From NCBI RefSeq assembly GCF_000455245.1, contig NZ_HG005172.1, forward strand, positions 65,397-102,573: a stretch of 37,177 nucleotides of DNA, in the 5' to 3' direction. This document shows positions 1 to 7,535 of the stretch, in pieces; position 1 is the first letter of the stretch; each line of letters opens with the position of its first letter. Position numbers and translations under genes: made by a program. Source of the DNA: Nesterenkonia massiliensis (lineage in GTDB: Bacteria; Actinomycetota; Actinomycetes; Actinomycetales; Micrococcaceae). The notes under the pieces are model-generated. The model was not told the DNA's origin. It saw only the letters and a program-made list of their open reading frames with translations, and searched no databases.

Positions 1-2
1 CG

Positions 3-617
3 TTCACGACACTGACCTGGGCTGCACCAGGAATCAGTGCAGCCGTCTTCGTGCTCGCTCTAGTGAGCCTGCAGGTCTCGGCTGTGCTGCGTCGTCGTCG
101 TAGGCGCCGTGCCCGGCTGGAGGCGGCCATGCGTGAGGCAATGAACCCGGATGTGGAGACACTGCACCGCCGCTACACTGCAACGGCACAGGAACAGGAC
201 CGCGCGCGGCAGCAGGCCATATTTGATGCGCTGAGCGCTGACGAGCGCGGCGTCGGTGGTCCCGATTCTCTGGTGAAGCTGGACGAGGACGGTCTCCCGG
301 ATAACGCTGAGCGACTCTTCTCGGCAGAGGCTGTCCAGCGTCGCGCGGCGATCTTCGATCAAGCAGGACCGGTGGGCATGCAGTGGGAGCCCCGCGACGT
401 GCCCCAACCGAAGTACCTGGCCGTGGAGAAGGCTCAGCGTCCGGAGCTGGCTCCGCAGAAAGCGCCGGAACAGCCTAAGCCCAAGCCCGAGACCAAACTC
501 CGGCACCCGGCTGCCCCAGCAGCTTCCTCCGCTCAGGATTCTGAGGAGCCCGCTGAGGACAGCAGCGCCCAGGAGGCGATGGATCTGGACGCTGTTCTCA
601 AGCGCAGGCGAGCTTGA
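3..617 (+). CDS. Membrane-anchored hypothetical protein (5' truncated)
   Basis: The reading frame is already open at base 3, upstream of the first in-frame GTG at 51, so the gene begins before the window. The visible part starts with a hydrophobic segment (about 20 residues, bases 18-85), then a block of seven arginines, an acidic/helical stretch, and a long Pro/Lys/Ala/Glu-rich disordered tail ending in KRRRA. This suggests an N-terminal membrane anchor with a cytoplasmic low-complexity tail, the arginines following the positive-inside rule. No enzymatic motif is visible and I do not recognise the family. Its stop TGA (615-617) overlaps the TTG that could start the phosphotransferase, so the two are probably one operon. 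Confidence 0.7.
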   Translation, partial: FTTLTWAAPGISAAVFVLALVSLQVSAVLRRRRRRRARLEAAMREAMNPDVETLHRRYTATAQEQDRARQQAIFDALSADERGVGGPDSLVKLDEDGLPDNAERLFSAEAVQRRAAIFDQAGPVGMQWEPRDVPQPKYLAVEKAQRPELAPQKAPEQPKPKPETKLRHPAAPAASSAQDSEEPAEDSSAQEAMDLDAVLKRRRA

Positions 618-1948
618 GCAGGGTGCAGGCACCAGTGAATGACCTGCCGTCCACGCCCCGGGCGGCGCCTTCGGCCACTCGTGCCGAAGAGGAGAATAGG
701 CAGCTGGCTTTCCTCGAGTCCTATGACGCGCATTCACCGATTTCCGCAGCCCTGCAGGAAAGCGGGGTTTACGCCACCAGTATTCACCTTGAATCTGTCC
801 AGCACCGGCCAGGCGCTGGGGTCACCGGTATTTTCCGCGTGTCCACCGCGCGGCCAGTCCTAGCCGCCGGTCACTCCGGTGTGTATACAGAGACCTCTGA
901 TCATGTGGATGACCTTTATGTGGGGATGACCACCGAGAACATCCCCGCTGAGGCTGAGGGGGTGAATATCTCCCACTGCCCCTCCGGTCGACTGGCTATC
1001 TGGCAGCATCCGCTGGACCCCGCCTTGCCGGGGCTGCCGCTGGCCACGGGCCCGGCAACGGTGGCGCACACCTGGGGCAATGGGCGCAGGCTGACGGCGC
1101 TGGAGACTATCAGTTACCGGCCGCTGCGTCGCGCCGTGATCGCCGCTGATTTCTCGGATGGTTCCCGGGTGTATCTCAAAGTGCTGCGCGCCGGACGGGC
1201 CAAGGATCTTGATGCCCGGCACCGCATGCTGCTGGAGACCGGTATTCCTGCACCGGTTCCCGTGCGCGAACCAGTCAGTGACGTGGTGGCACTGGAACAG
1301 GGTGATGGGGTCTCACTGGCCGAGTATTTCCTTGCCGACGGCGCAGCGACGGTGAATCCGCGAGATTTCTTGAACCTTCTGGACCAGCTGCCAGCGGAAG
1401 TGATGACCCTTCCCGCCCGCGATGCCTGGACCGATCGGCTGCCGGCGTATGCCTCAGCGGCGATCTCTGCGCTGCCAGCGGCTGCCGATCGGATTCGCAG
1501 GCTGGAGGATCACATCCTCACTGGTTTGCCGCTGACCGACCGCGGACCTGTGGTGCCCACCCACGGTGACTTCTATGAAGCCAATGTGCTCATGAGTGAT
1601 TCGCGAGTTTCCTGTCTGCTCGACGTCGACTCTTTAGGTCCCGGCCACCGCGTGGATGATCTGGCCTGCTTCCTGGGTCATCTTGCTGTGCTTCCTGCCG
1701 TGGACTCCCGCTACATTCACGCTCCTGCCGCATTTGACCGGTTCGCCCGGATTTTTGCCGCGGAAGTGGATTCGCAGGCGCTGAAGATACGAGCTGCATC
1801 GGTGGCGCTGTCTCTGGTGGCAGGTGCCCGTGACGCGCGCCGCATCGACTGGGAGGCCCAGGCTGAGCACCGGCTGCGCTGCGCAGAGGTCCTCGTCGGG
1901 CTCGCTCCCGAGGCAGGAGACCTGCCGAGCTGGCCAGCCGCGCTTTAA
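614..1948 (+). CDS. Aminoglycoside-phosphotransferase-fold (APH/maltokinase-like) protein
   Basis: Predicted soluble phosphotransferase of the APH/choline-kinase fold, 444 aa if begun at TTG 614. The C-terminal half carries the hallmark catalytic loop HGDFYEAN (H317, D319, N324) followed by the metal-binding LLDVDS (D337/D339) and a helical end. Upstream, a VYLKVL strand supplies the likely ATP-binding lysine. The first 150 residues form an extra domain without a clear match. Substrate unknown; the layout resembles maltokinase-like kinases more than antibiotic kinases. The start is uncertain: TTG 614 overlaps the upstream stop, with in-frame GTG codons at 623 and 635. It ends convergently with the TPR gene, overlapping it by 4 bases. 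Confidence 0.8.
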   Translation: MSRVQAPVNDLPSTPRAAPSATRAEEENRQLAFLESYDAHSPISAALQESGVYATSIHLESVQHRPGAGVTGIFRVSTARPVLAAGHSGVYTETSDHVDDLYVGMTTENIPAEAEGVNISHCPSGRLAIWQHPLDPALPGLPLATGPATVAHTWGNGRRLTALETISYRPLRRAVIAADFSDGSRVYLKVLRAGRAKDLDARHRMLLETGIPAPVPVREPVSDVVALEQGDGVSLAEYFLADGAATVNPRDFLNLLDQLPAEVMTLPARDAWTDRLPAYASAAISALPAAADRIRRLEDHILTGLPLTDRGPVVPTHGDFYEANVLMSDSRVSCLLDVDSLGPGHRVDDLACFLGHLAVLPAVDSRYIHAPAAFDRFARIFAAEVDSQALKIRAASVALSLVAGARDARRIDWEAQAEHRLRCAEVLVGLAPEAGDLPSWPAAL

Positions 1949-3756
1949 CCCTCGAAGTCGCGCTGATCGGTGTTTTGCTGAGCGTCTGGCTGATCTCCCA
2001 GCGACGCATTGAGATGTTCCAGCTGACGCTGAATCTGCTCGGCAGCGACGAGCTTGCCAAGATCCCGTAGGGCTTCCAGCTGCCCAGACAGGGACGTAGC
2101 CAGCAGCGCATCAGAAATGTCCCGCTGCTCAGCGGCCAGTCGGAAGAGCGCCTCGGCCTCCTCAGCCTGTCCCATCTGCAGCAGCACTGTGGCAGCGAAG
2201 ATCTCAGCGTCTGCGGCGGCTTCCTCGTCACCGGATTCGCTGAAAAGATCAGCTGCTTCCAGCGCGGCAGCCACTGCCTCGCGACCCCGTCCCAGGGCGG
2301 TGAGACTGCGCGCGCGGGTATCGGTGATGTCGGCACGCTGCCAATCCGTGCCATGCTCATCCACAATCCGCAGCGCCCGGTCCAAGTAGTCCAGTCCGGA
2401 GGGTTCATCGTGGCGGCAGAGCAGATGCCCCAGTGAGTGCAGAGCCTGCAGGAGCATCAGCGGATCCGTCTCACGGCCCTGGTCAGCCAGCTGAAGGCCA
2501 CGCTCGTAGTGGTTGCGGGCTAGTTCTACGCGGTCCAAGGAGGCTGCCAGTGCACCGGCGGCCAGATGCGCACGTGCTGCCTCATCCACTTCATCTGCGG
2601 CGAGGAACTGGCCCGCCGCCTCAGCCCAGTGCTCCATCGCCTCAAGCGGGCGCTTCTGCTGGGTCACCGCGTGACCCAGCCCCATCAGCGCCCTGCCCCG
2701 AGTGGAATAATCGGCCTCGGAGCTGGCCAGGCGCACCGAGAGCGAATCCAGGACTTTCTCGGCTTCTGCATGTTCTTCCATCTCCAGCAACTGCTGACCC
2801 AGGGCCAGGGTGAGCATCCGGGACTCGGAGAACTCGCCGAGCTCTGCCTGCTGAACAGCCACCCGCCACGCCAGCACTGCGGTCTCGGGATGGTTCAGAC
2901 TTGAGGCGAGTCCAGCCAGCAGCGCAGCCGCCGAGGCCGCTCCCTTGCGCACACCACAGGCTGCATAGAGTTCAGTGGAGAGCATGGCATCGGCCAAGGC
3001 ATCTTCGGGTTGCTCGTCCTGGTGCCGGATAGTGGCCCGAAGCATGGCCATCGCCCCGCGCACTGCACGGTTGGCCGGAGATGCCAGTGCAAGTTCGGCG
3101 GTGGACAGCGCCTCGCGCGGACGCGAAGCCAACAGCTGAGCGTGGGCAAGGAACATCCGGGCACCGCCCAGGGCGTCCACGCGACCCAGCTCCGTGAGAA
3201 TCTCACAGGCTTCTTCGATCAGCGGCAGCGCAGCTTCGGGGCCCTCATCGTTGAGCCTGCGCACTGCCAGGGAAGAGAGCACGTCAGCGCGGGCGATGGC
3301 GGGGCCGCCGGCGTCGTTGAGCTCTTCGGCGACCCGTGCCAGGATGTCGGCTTCCACTCGATCCGGCTCGCGCAGCAGCATCGGCCCGAGCTCTGCCTCC
3401 AGCTGTGCCTGCCGCTCTCGGCCCAGCTGACGAAGCAGGTCTACACGCTGCTGCAGGTAGGGGGCAGAAGCCGCCGAATCTCCGCGCATCTCGTGGACAC
3501 CGGAGAGAACTCGCAGCAGCATCAGTCGGTTCTCCGGGTCGGCGGAGCCCGGGGCCTTAAGGCCCCGTTCAGCGGCCTCTGCCGCAGCGGTATAACGCTC
3601 CCCGTAGGCAGCCTCGTAGGCCAGGTCCAGCCAGCCACGTGCAGTCTGGGCCTGCTCACTCCCGGTGCCGCTGAGACGCAGGATCGCCTCCAAGCGCCTG
3701 TTCAAGGCTGTGGAGCCGGGAATCTCCAGGTTAAGGTCAGCAGCTTCACCGCTCAT
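1945..3756 (-). CDS. Large tetratricopeptide-repeat protein
   Basis: A 603-residue Ala/Leu/Glu-rich all-helical protein with repeated 34-residue TPR-like units (A..L...G....A...YERGL style, for example near residues 400-430 with the RNHYERGLQLADQG pattern). There is no signal peptide or membrane segment, so it is probably a cytoplasmic scaffold or partner-binding protein. The ATG at 3756 is preceded on the minus strand by TACCCT and 7 bases, fitting a leaderless transcript. It lies divergent to the binding lipoprotein at 3821 and convergent, with a 4-base overlap, to the phosphotransferase. Partner unknown; no DNA-binding or STAND ATPase module is present. Confidence 0.85.
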   Translation of the reverse strand: MSGEAADLNLEIPGSTALNRRLEAILRLSGTGSEQAQTARGWLDLAYEAAYGERYTAAAEAAERGLKAPGSADPENRLMLLRVLSGVHEMRGDSAASAPYLQQRVDLLRQLGRERQAQLEAELGPMLLREPDRVEADILARVAEELNDAGGPAIARADVLSSLAVRRLNDEGPEAALPLIEEACEILTELGRVDALGGARMFLAHAQLLASRPREALSTAELALASPANRAVRGAMAMLRATIRHQDEQPEDALADAMLSTELYAACGVRKGAASAAALLAGLASSLNHPETAVLAWRVAVQQAELGEFSESRMLTLALGQQLLEMEEHAEAEKVLDSLSVRLASSEADYSTRGRALMGLGHAVTQQKRPLEAMEHWAEAAGQFLAADEVDEAARAHLAAGALAASLDRVELARNHYERGLQLADQGRETDPLMLLQALHSLGHLLCRHDEPSGLDYLDRALRIVDEHGTDWQRADITDTRARSLTALGRGREAVAAALEAADLFSESGDEEAAADAEIFAATVLLQMGQAEEAEALFRLAAEQRDISDALLATSLSGQLEALRDLGKLVAAEQIQRQLEHLNASLGDQPDAQQNTDQRDFEG

Positions 3757-3820
3757 CTGTACAAGGGTAGCCCCGCAGGCGGTGAGGATTCACACTGTGA
3801 GCCCCTCTAGAATTGCCTGC
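3757..3820. promoter_or_regulatory. Divergent, apparently leaderless promoter pair
   Basis: Only 64 bases separate the two divergent ATGs. On the plus strand TAGAAT (3808-3813) lies 7 bases before ATG 3821; on the minus strand TACCCT (3769-3764) lies 7 bases before ATG 3756. Both match TAnnnT minus-10 hexamers placed so that transcription would begin at the A of the start codon. No Shine-Dalgarno sequence is visible before either ATG. Minus-35 elements are weak. Confidence 0.55.
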
Positions 3821-4921
3821 ATGACTTCGGCGCCCGGATCCCGCACTGCTTCAGCCCCTGCAGCTACGATCCGCACCACCACGCTCTGGGCACCCTTGGC
3901 GCTGATCGGTTTGGTGCTCTCGGGCTGCTCGGAGCCGCCGCCACCGGCGGAGGAACCCACCGGCGTTGCCCTGGAACGCGCCTGGCGAATTGCGGTGGGC
4001 GAAGACCCGCTTGATCAGACCCTGGCACAGATCTACGCGATGGCGCTGAACTCCCGAGAGTCTCCTACTGTGGTGGTCCAGCATGAAGGACCCGCCGAGG
4101 AACTTGCCGCAGCATTGGCCGCTGAGCCCTTGGCCGCGCCCGGGGCAGATGTGGAGGAGGCCGGATCCGACGGCGCGGGGTCAGAAGAGGACCAGCGCTA
4201 CGAAATCGTGCTGGCCCGCACGATGCCGCTGGCGGAGTCGCTGGACCCCGAAGGCTACGCGGAGCTGACTGCACCTGATGAGAACCAGAGCATCGGACCC
4301 GCGGCGGCCCCGGATGATCTGACCGATTTGATCAGGGAGGAGCTCGAGGCTGAGGAATATACCGGCGCTGAGCTCTTCGACCCCACGTCAGCGGTACTCT
4401 CCCAGGCGCTGATCATCACCTCCAGCACAGCTGCCCAGGCAGAGATCTCGGATGAGGCAGAACCCGGTATTCAAGAACTGGGGGAGCTCTGCGAGGAGCT
4501 GCGGATCGGTGTGCGGGAAGACCTGCCGAATCCGGTGCCGCTGCTGGAGGAAATGTATGAGTGCTCCCCGGCTGAACTGACGTATGGCAGTGAGGATGAC
4601 TTGCTGCAGCGGCTGATCACCGCGGAGCTCGACGGCGTCGTCGTCACTTCGTCTCACCCCTGGGTGGGCGATCACGCCCTGGTAGTTCTGTCCGACGAGG
4701 CCAGGGCATTCCCCCAGGACCAGTACGCGCCCTTGGTCTCCTCCCGGATCGCCGAGGAGGTGCCAGAGGTGGTCCAGGAGATCTCACAGCGGCTCACCGA
4801 CGAAGCGCTGCTGTCCTTGCGCCGACTGATCGAGGGCGAGCAGGGGCTCAGCCCGGAGGAAGCAGCCGAGTATTGGATGGTGGAAGAACAGCTGATCGCC
4901 GAGCCGGAGGACTGGGGATAG
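3821..4921 (+). CDS. OpuAC-like substrate-binding lipoprotein (orphan)
   Basis: A 366-aa lipoprotein: basic N-terminus, hydrophobic core, and lipobox LSGC with the lipidated cysteine at residue 36. The last 100 residues resemble the end of osmoprotectant/glycine-betaine binding proteins (OpuAC family): a Val/Leu-rich strand on the displayed substrate domain, FPQDQYAPLVS, then repeated helices with LTDEALLSLRRLIEG and a closing acidic helix. The middle is unusually acidic and Ala/Glu-rich and the first lobe is poorly conserved. No ABC ATPase or permease is adjacent, so it either borrows a distant transporter or has a different role. ATG 3821 is chosen over the longer frame from 3665 because it follows a minus-10 and begins a proper lipoprotein signal. 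Confidence 0.75.
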   Translation: MTSAPGSRTASAPAATIRTTTLWAPLALIGLVLSGCSEPPPPAEEPTGVALERAWRIAVGEDPLDQTLAQIYAMALNSRESPTVVVQHEGPAEELAAALAAEPLAAPGADVEEAGSDGAGSEEDQRYEIVLARTMPLAESLDPEGYAELTAPDENQSIGPAAAPDDLTDLIREELEAEEYTGAELFDPTSAVLSQALIITSSTAAQAEISDEAEPGIQELGELCEELRIGVREDLPNPVPLLEEMYECSPAELTYGSEDDLLQRLITAELDGVVVTSSHPWVGDHALVVLSDEARAFPQDQYAPLVSSRIAEEVPEVVQEISQRLTDEALLSLRRLIEGEQGLSPEEAAEYWMVEEQLIAEPEDWG

Positions 4922-4953
4922 CGCTTCTCGAGGCGAACACGCCCCGGTAGGCT

Positions 4954-4988
4954 TTCGGATTGTTGACAATATAAGGCAGAATCTGTTC
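4954..4988 (+). promoter_or_regulatory. Putative leaderless promoter of the first aminotransferase
   Basis: CAGAAT (4977-4982) ends 6 bases before ATG 4989, and TTCGGA (4954-4959) stands 17 bases upstream of it as a possible minus-35. A TTGACA (4963-4968) is also present but is only 8 bases from CAGAAT, so it cannot be that promoter's minus-35. No Shine-Dalgarno sequence is visible. Confidence 0.45.
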
Positions 4989-6257
4989 ATGGAGCAGTTT
5001 CAGGATCTGACGCAGCAGTCCGAGTTCAAGCAGGCGCAGAAGCTGCGCAACGTCCGCTATGACGTGCGGGGACCGATCGCGGAGGAAGCAGCCCGCCTGG
5101 AGCATGCCGGGCACCGGATCACCAAGCTGAACATCGGCAATATGGCGCCCTTCGGCTTTGAGGCCCCGGATTCAATCCTGGTGGACATGATCAAGAACTT
5201 GCCCACCGCGCAGGGCTACTCCGACTCCCAGGGCATCTACTCCGCACGCACTGCCGTCGCGCAGTATTACCAGTCTCGCGGAATGCGCGACGCCGAGGTT
5301 GAAGATGTGATCCTGGGAAATGGGGTCTCCGAACTGATCACCATGGTCCTGCAGGCCATGCTCAACCCCGGTGACGAGGTGCTGATCCCGGCCCCTGACT
5401 ATCCGCTCTGGACTGGAGTCACCACGCTGGCCGGCGGTCGGGCCGTGCACTTTATCTGCGATGAGAACAACCGCTGGTGGCCGGATCCAGAAGAAATTGA
5501 ATCCAAAGTCACCCCGGCCACCAAAGCCCTGGTGCTGATCAACCCGAATAACCCCACCGGCGCGGTCTATCCCCGGGAGATCCTCGAGGCGATGGTGGAC
5601 ATCTGTCGACGCCATAATCTGATCCTGCTCGCTGATGAGATCTACGAGAAGATCACCTACGACGACGCCGAGGCCATCAATGCCTGCACAGTGGTCCGGG
5701 ACACCGGCGACGACGTCTTCACCATCACCTTCTCCGGGCTGTCCAAGACCTGGCGGGTGGCCGGCTTCCGCTCAGGCTGGATTCTGATCTCGGGCCCCAA
5801 GTACCGGGCGAAGAACTACCTGGAAGGGCTGACGCTGATGTCGAATCTGCGGATGTGCCCGAATGTGCCCGCTCAGCATGCCATTCAGACCGCGTTGGGC
5901 GGATATCAGTCCATTGACGAGTTCATCTACCCCGGAGGCCGACTCTACGAGCAGCGTAATGCCGCCTATAAGCTGCTCTCCGATATTGAAGGTGTGAAGG
6001 TGGAGCAGATGGACGGGGCCATGTACCTGTTTCCCCGCCTGGACCCCAAGATCTACCCCATTGACAATGACGAGGCCTTTGTCATTGAGCTGCTGCGGCA
6101 GCAGAAGATTCTGGTCTCTCACGGGCGGGCCTTCAACTGGATCGATGATCAGCATTTCCGTCTGGTGACGCTGCCCGCAGTCGAAGAACTCGAAGAGGCG
6201 GTGGCAGGCATCGCTGACTTCCTGGCTGACTATAGGGACGCCTTCGCGCGAGCATGA
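4989..6257 (+). CDS. alaA: AlaA-type pyridoxal-phosphate aminotransferase, copy 1
   Basis: A 422-aa class I/II aminotransferase closely resembling E. coli AlaA, which makes alanine from pyruvate using glutamate. Visible family blocks are NVRYDVRGPI, FGFEAPDSIL, LPTAQGYSDSQGIYSAR, PAPDYPLWT, INPNNPTGAVY, the PLP lysine K253 in SGLSKTWRVAGFRSGW, NVPAQHAIQTALGGYQSI and HFRLVTLPAVE. Length is normal for the family. It is a tandem paralogue of the next gene, to which it is highly similar throughout. One oddity: the near-invariant NIGNPAPFG reads NIGNMAPFG here, a Pro to Met change in the N-terminal substrate-side loop. The start ATG 4989 appears leaderless. Confidence 0.93.
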   Translation: MEQFQDLTQQSEFKQAQKLRNVRYDVRGPIAEEAARLEHAGHRITKLNIGNMAPFGFEAPDSILVDMIKNLPTAQGYSDSQGIYSARTAVAQYYQSRGMRDAEVEDVILGNGVSELITMVLQAMLNPGDEVLIPAPDYPLWTGVTTLAGGRAVHFICDENNRWWPDPEEIESKVTPATKALVLINPNNPTGAVYPREILEAMVDICRRHNLILLADEIYEKITYDDAEAINACTVVRDTGDDVFTITFSGLSKTWRVAGFRSGWILISGPKYRAKNYLEGLTLMSNLRMCPNVPAQHAIQTALGGYQSIDEFIYPGGRLYEQRNAAYKLLSDIEGVKVEQMDGAMYLFPRLDPKIYPIDNDEAFVIELLRQQKILVSHGRAFNWIDDQHFRLVTLPAVEELEEAVAGIADFLADYRDAFARA

Positions 6258-6281
6258 GCTGCTGTGGTGCATGATAGGGGA

Positions 6282-7535
6282 ATGCAGGAATTCGAGGAGT
6301 TCACCCAGTCGCCCAAGCTGCAGAACGTGCGCTATGACGTGCGCGGTCCGATCGCTCAGGAAGCGGCGCGGCTGGAACGAGCGGGCCACCGAATCACCCG
6401 GTTGAACATCGGCAATCCCGCACCATTCGGCTTCGAAGCACCGGATTCGATCCTGCAGACCATGATCAAAGAACTGCCCACCGCGCAGGGGTATTCCGAC
6501 TCCCAGGGCATCTACTCGGCACGCGTCGCCGTCGCCCAGTACTACCAGACGCGTGGCATGACCGAGGCTGACCCGGATGACATCTACTTGGGCAATGGAG
6601 TCTCGGAACTGATCTCCATGGTGCTGCAGGCACTGCTGGGCAGCGGGGATGAGGTTCTGATCCCCGCACCGGACTATCCGCTGTGGACAGGAGCCACCAC
6701 GCTGGCTGGTGGCAAGGCTGTCCATTACATCTGCAATGAGGACAACCACTGGTGGCCGGATCCGGAGGAGATCGAATCCAGGATCACCGACCGGACCAAA
6801 GCCCTGGTGCTGATCAATCCGAATAACCCCACCGGCGCGGTCTATCCGCAGGAGATCCTCGAGGCGATGGTGGACATCTGCCGGCGGCATGACCTGATGC
6901 TGCTGGCAGATGAGATCTACGAGAACATCACCTACGACGGTGTGGAAGCCATCAACGCCTGCACCGTTGCCCGGGACATGGGCGACGACGTGTTCACCAT
7001 CACCTTCTCCGGGTTGTCCAAGACCTGGCGGGTGGCCGGCTTCCGCTCCGGGTGGATCTACGTCTCCGGGCCGAAGCACCGGGCGAAGAACTACCTCGAG
7101 GGCCTGACCCTGCTGATGAATATGCGCATGTGCGCCAATGTTCCGGCTCAGCACGCCATTCAGGCGGCGCTGGGAGGTCATCAGTCGATCAAGGATCTGA
7201 TCCTGCCGGCGGGCCGGCTCTATGAACAGCGCAATAAAGCGTTTGAGATGCTCAGCCAGATCGAAGGTGTACAGGTGGAGAACGCCGACGGCGCCCTGTA
7301 CCTCTTCCCCCGACTGGACCCTGAGATTTATCCGATCACCGACGATGAGACTTTTGTGATCGAGCTGCTGCGGCAGCAGAAGATTCTGGTCTCGCACGGC
7401 CGGGCCTTCAACTGGATCGATGATCAGCATTTCCGCCTGGTGACGCTACCGGCGGTGGAGGATTTGGAACATGCCATCGGCGGTATCGCTGCGTTCCTGG
7501 CTGATTACCGACATCAGGCTTCCCGGGCGGCATGA
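6282..7535 (+). CDS. alaA: AlaA-type pyridoxal-phosphate aminotransferase, copy 2
   Basis: A 417-aa paralogue of the preceding enzyme with the same motifs: canonical NIGNPAPFGFEAP, NPNNPTGAVY, PLP lysine K247 in SGLSKTWRVAGF, and HFRLVTLP. It is expected to interconvert pyruvate/glutamate with alanine/2-oxoglutarate. ATG 6282 is preferred to GTG 6264 because it aligns with the AlaA N-terminus (QEF... then LQNVRYDVRGP) and has CATGAT (6270-6275) 6 bases upstream, a possible leaderless minus-10. Only 24 bases separate the copies. Its stop overlaps the ATG of the OmpA-domain lipoprotein (ATGA), so those two are translationally coupled although functionally unrelated at first sight. Confidence 0.93.
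   Translation: MQEFEEFTQSPKLQNVRYDVRGPIAQEAARLERAGHRITRLNIGNPAPFGFEAPDSILQTMIKELPTAQGYSDSQGIYSARVAVAQYYQTRGMTEADPDDIYLGNGVSELISMVLQALLGSGDEVLIPAPDYPLWTGATTLAGGKAVHYICNEDNHWWPDPEEIESRITDRTKALVLINPNNPTGAVYPQEILEAMVDICRRHDLMLLADEIYENITYDGVEAINACTVARDMGDDVFTITFSGLSKTWRVAGFRSGWIYVSGPKHRAKNYLEGLTLLMNMRMCANVPAQHAIQAALGGHQSIKDLILPAGRLYEQRNKAFEMLSQIEGVQVENADGALYLFPRLDPEIYPITDDETFVIELLRQQKILVSHGRAFNWIDDQHFRLVTLPAVEDLEHAIGGIAAFLADYRHQASRAA

Noticed and set aside
4963-4968. TTGACA as the minus-35 of the first aminotransferase promoter
   Set aside because: The spacing to the CAGAAT minus-10 is 8 bases, too short; no other hexamer lies at a suitable distance downstream.
5772-7430. A 552-codon minus-strand frame opposite the two aminotransferases
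   Set aside because: Shadow of the duplicated plus-strand genes, made possible by codon bias; the plus-strand proteins match AlaA over their whole length.
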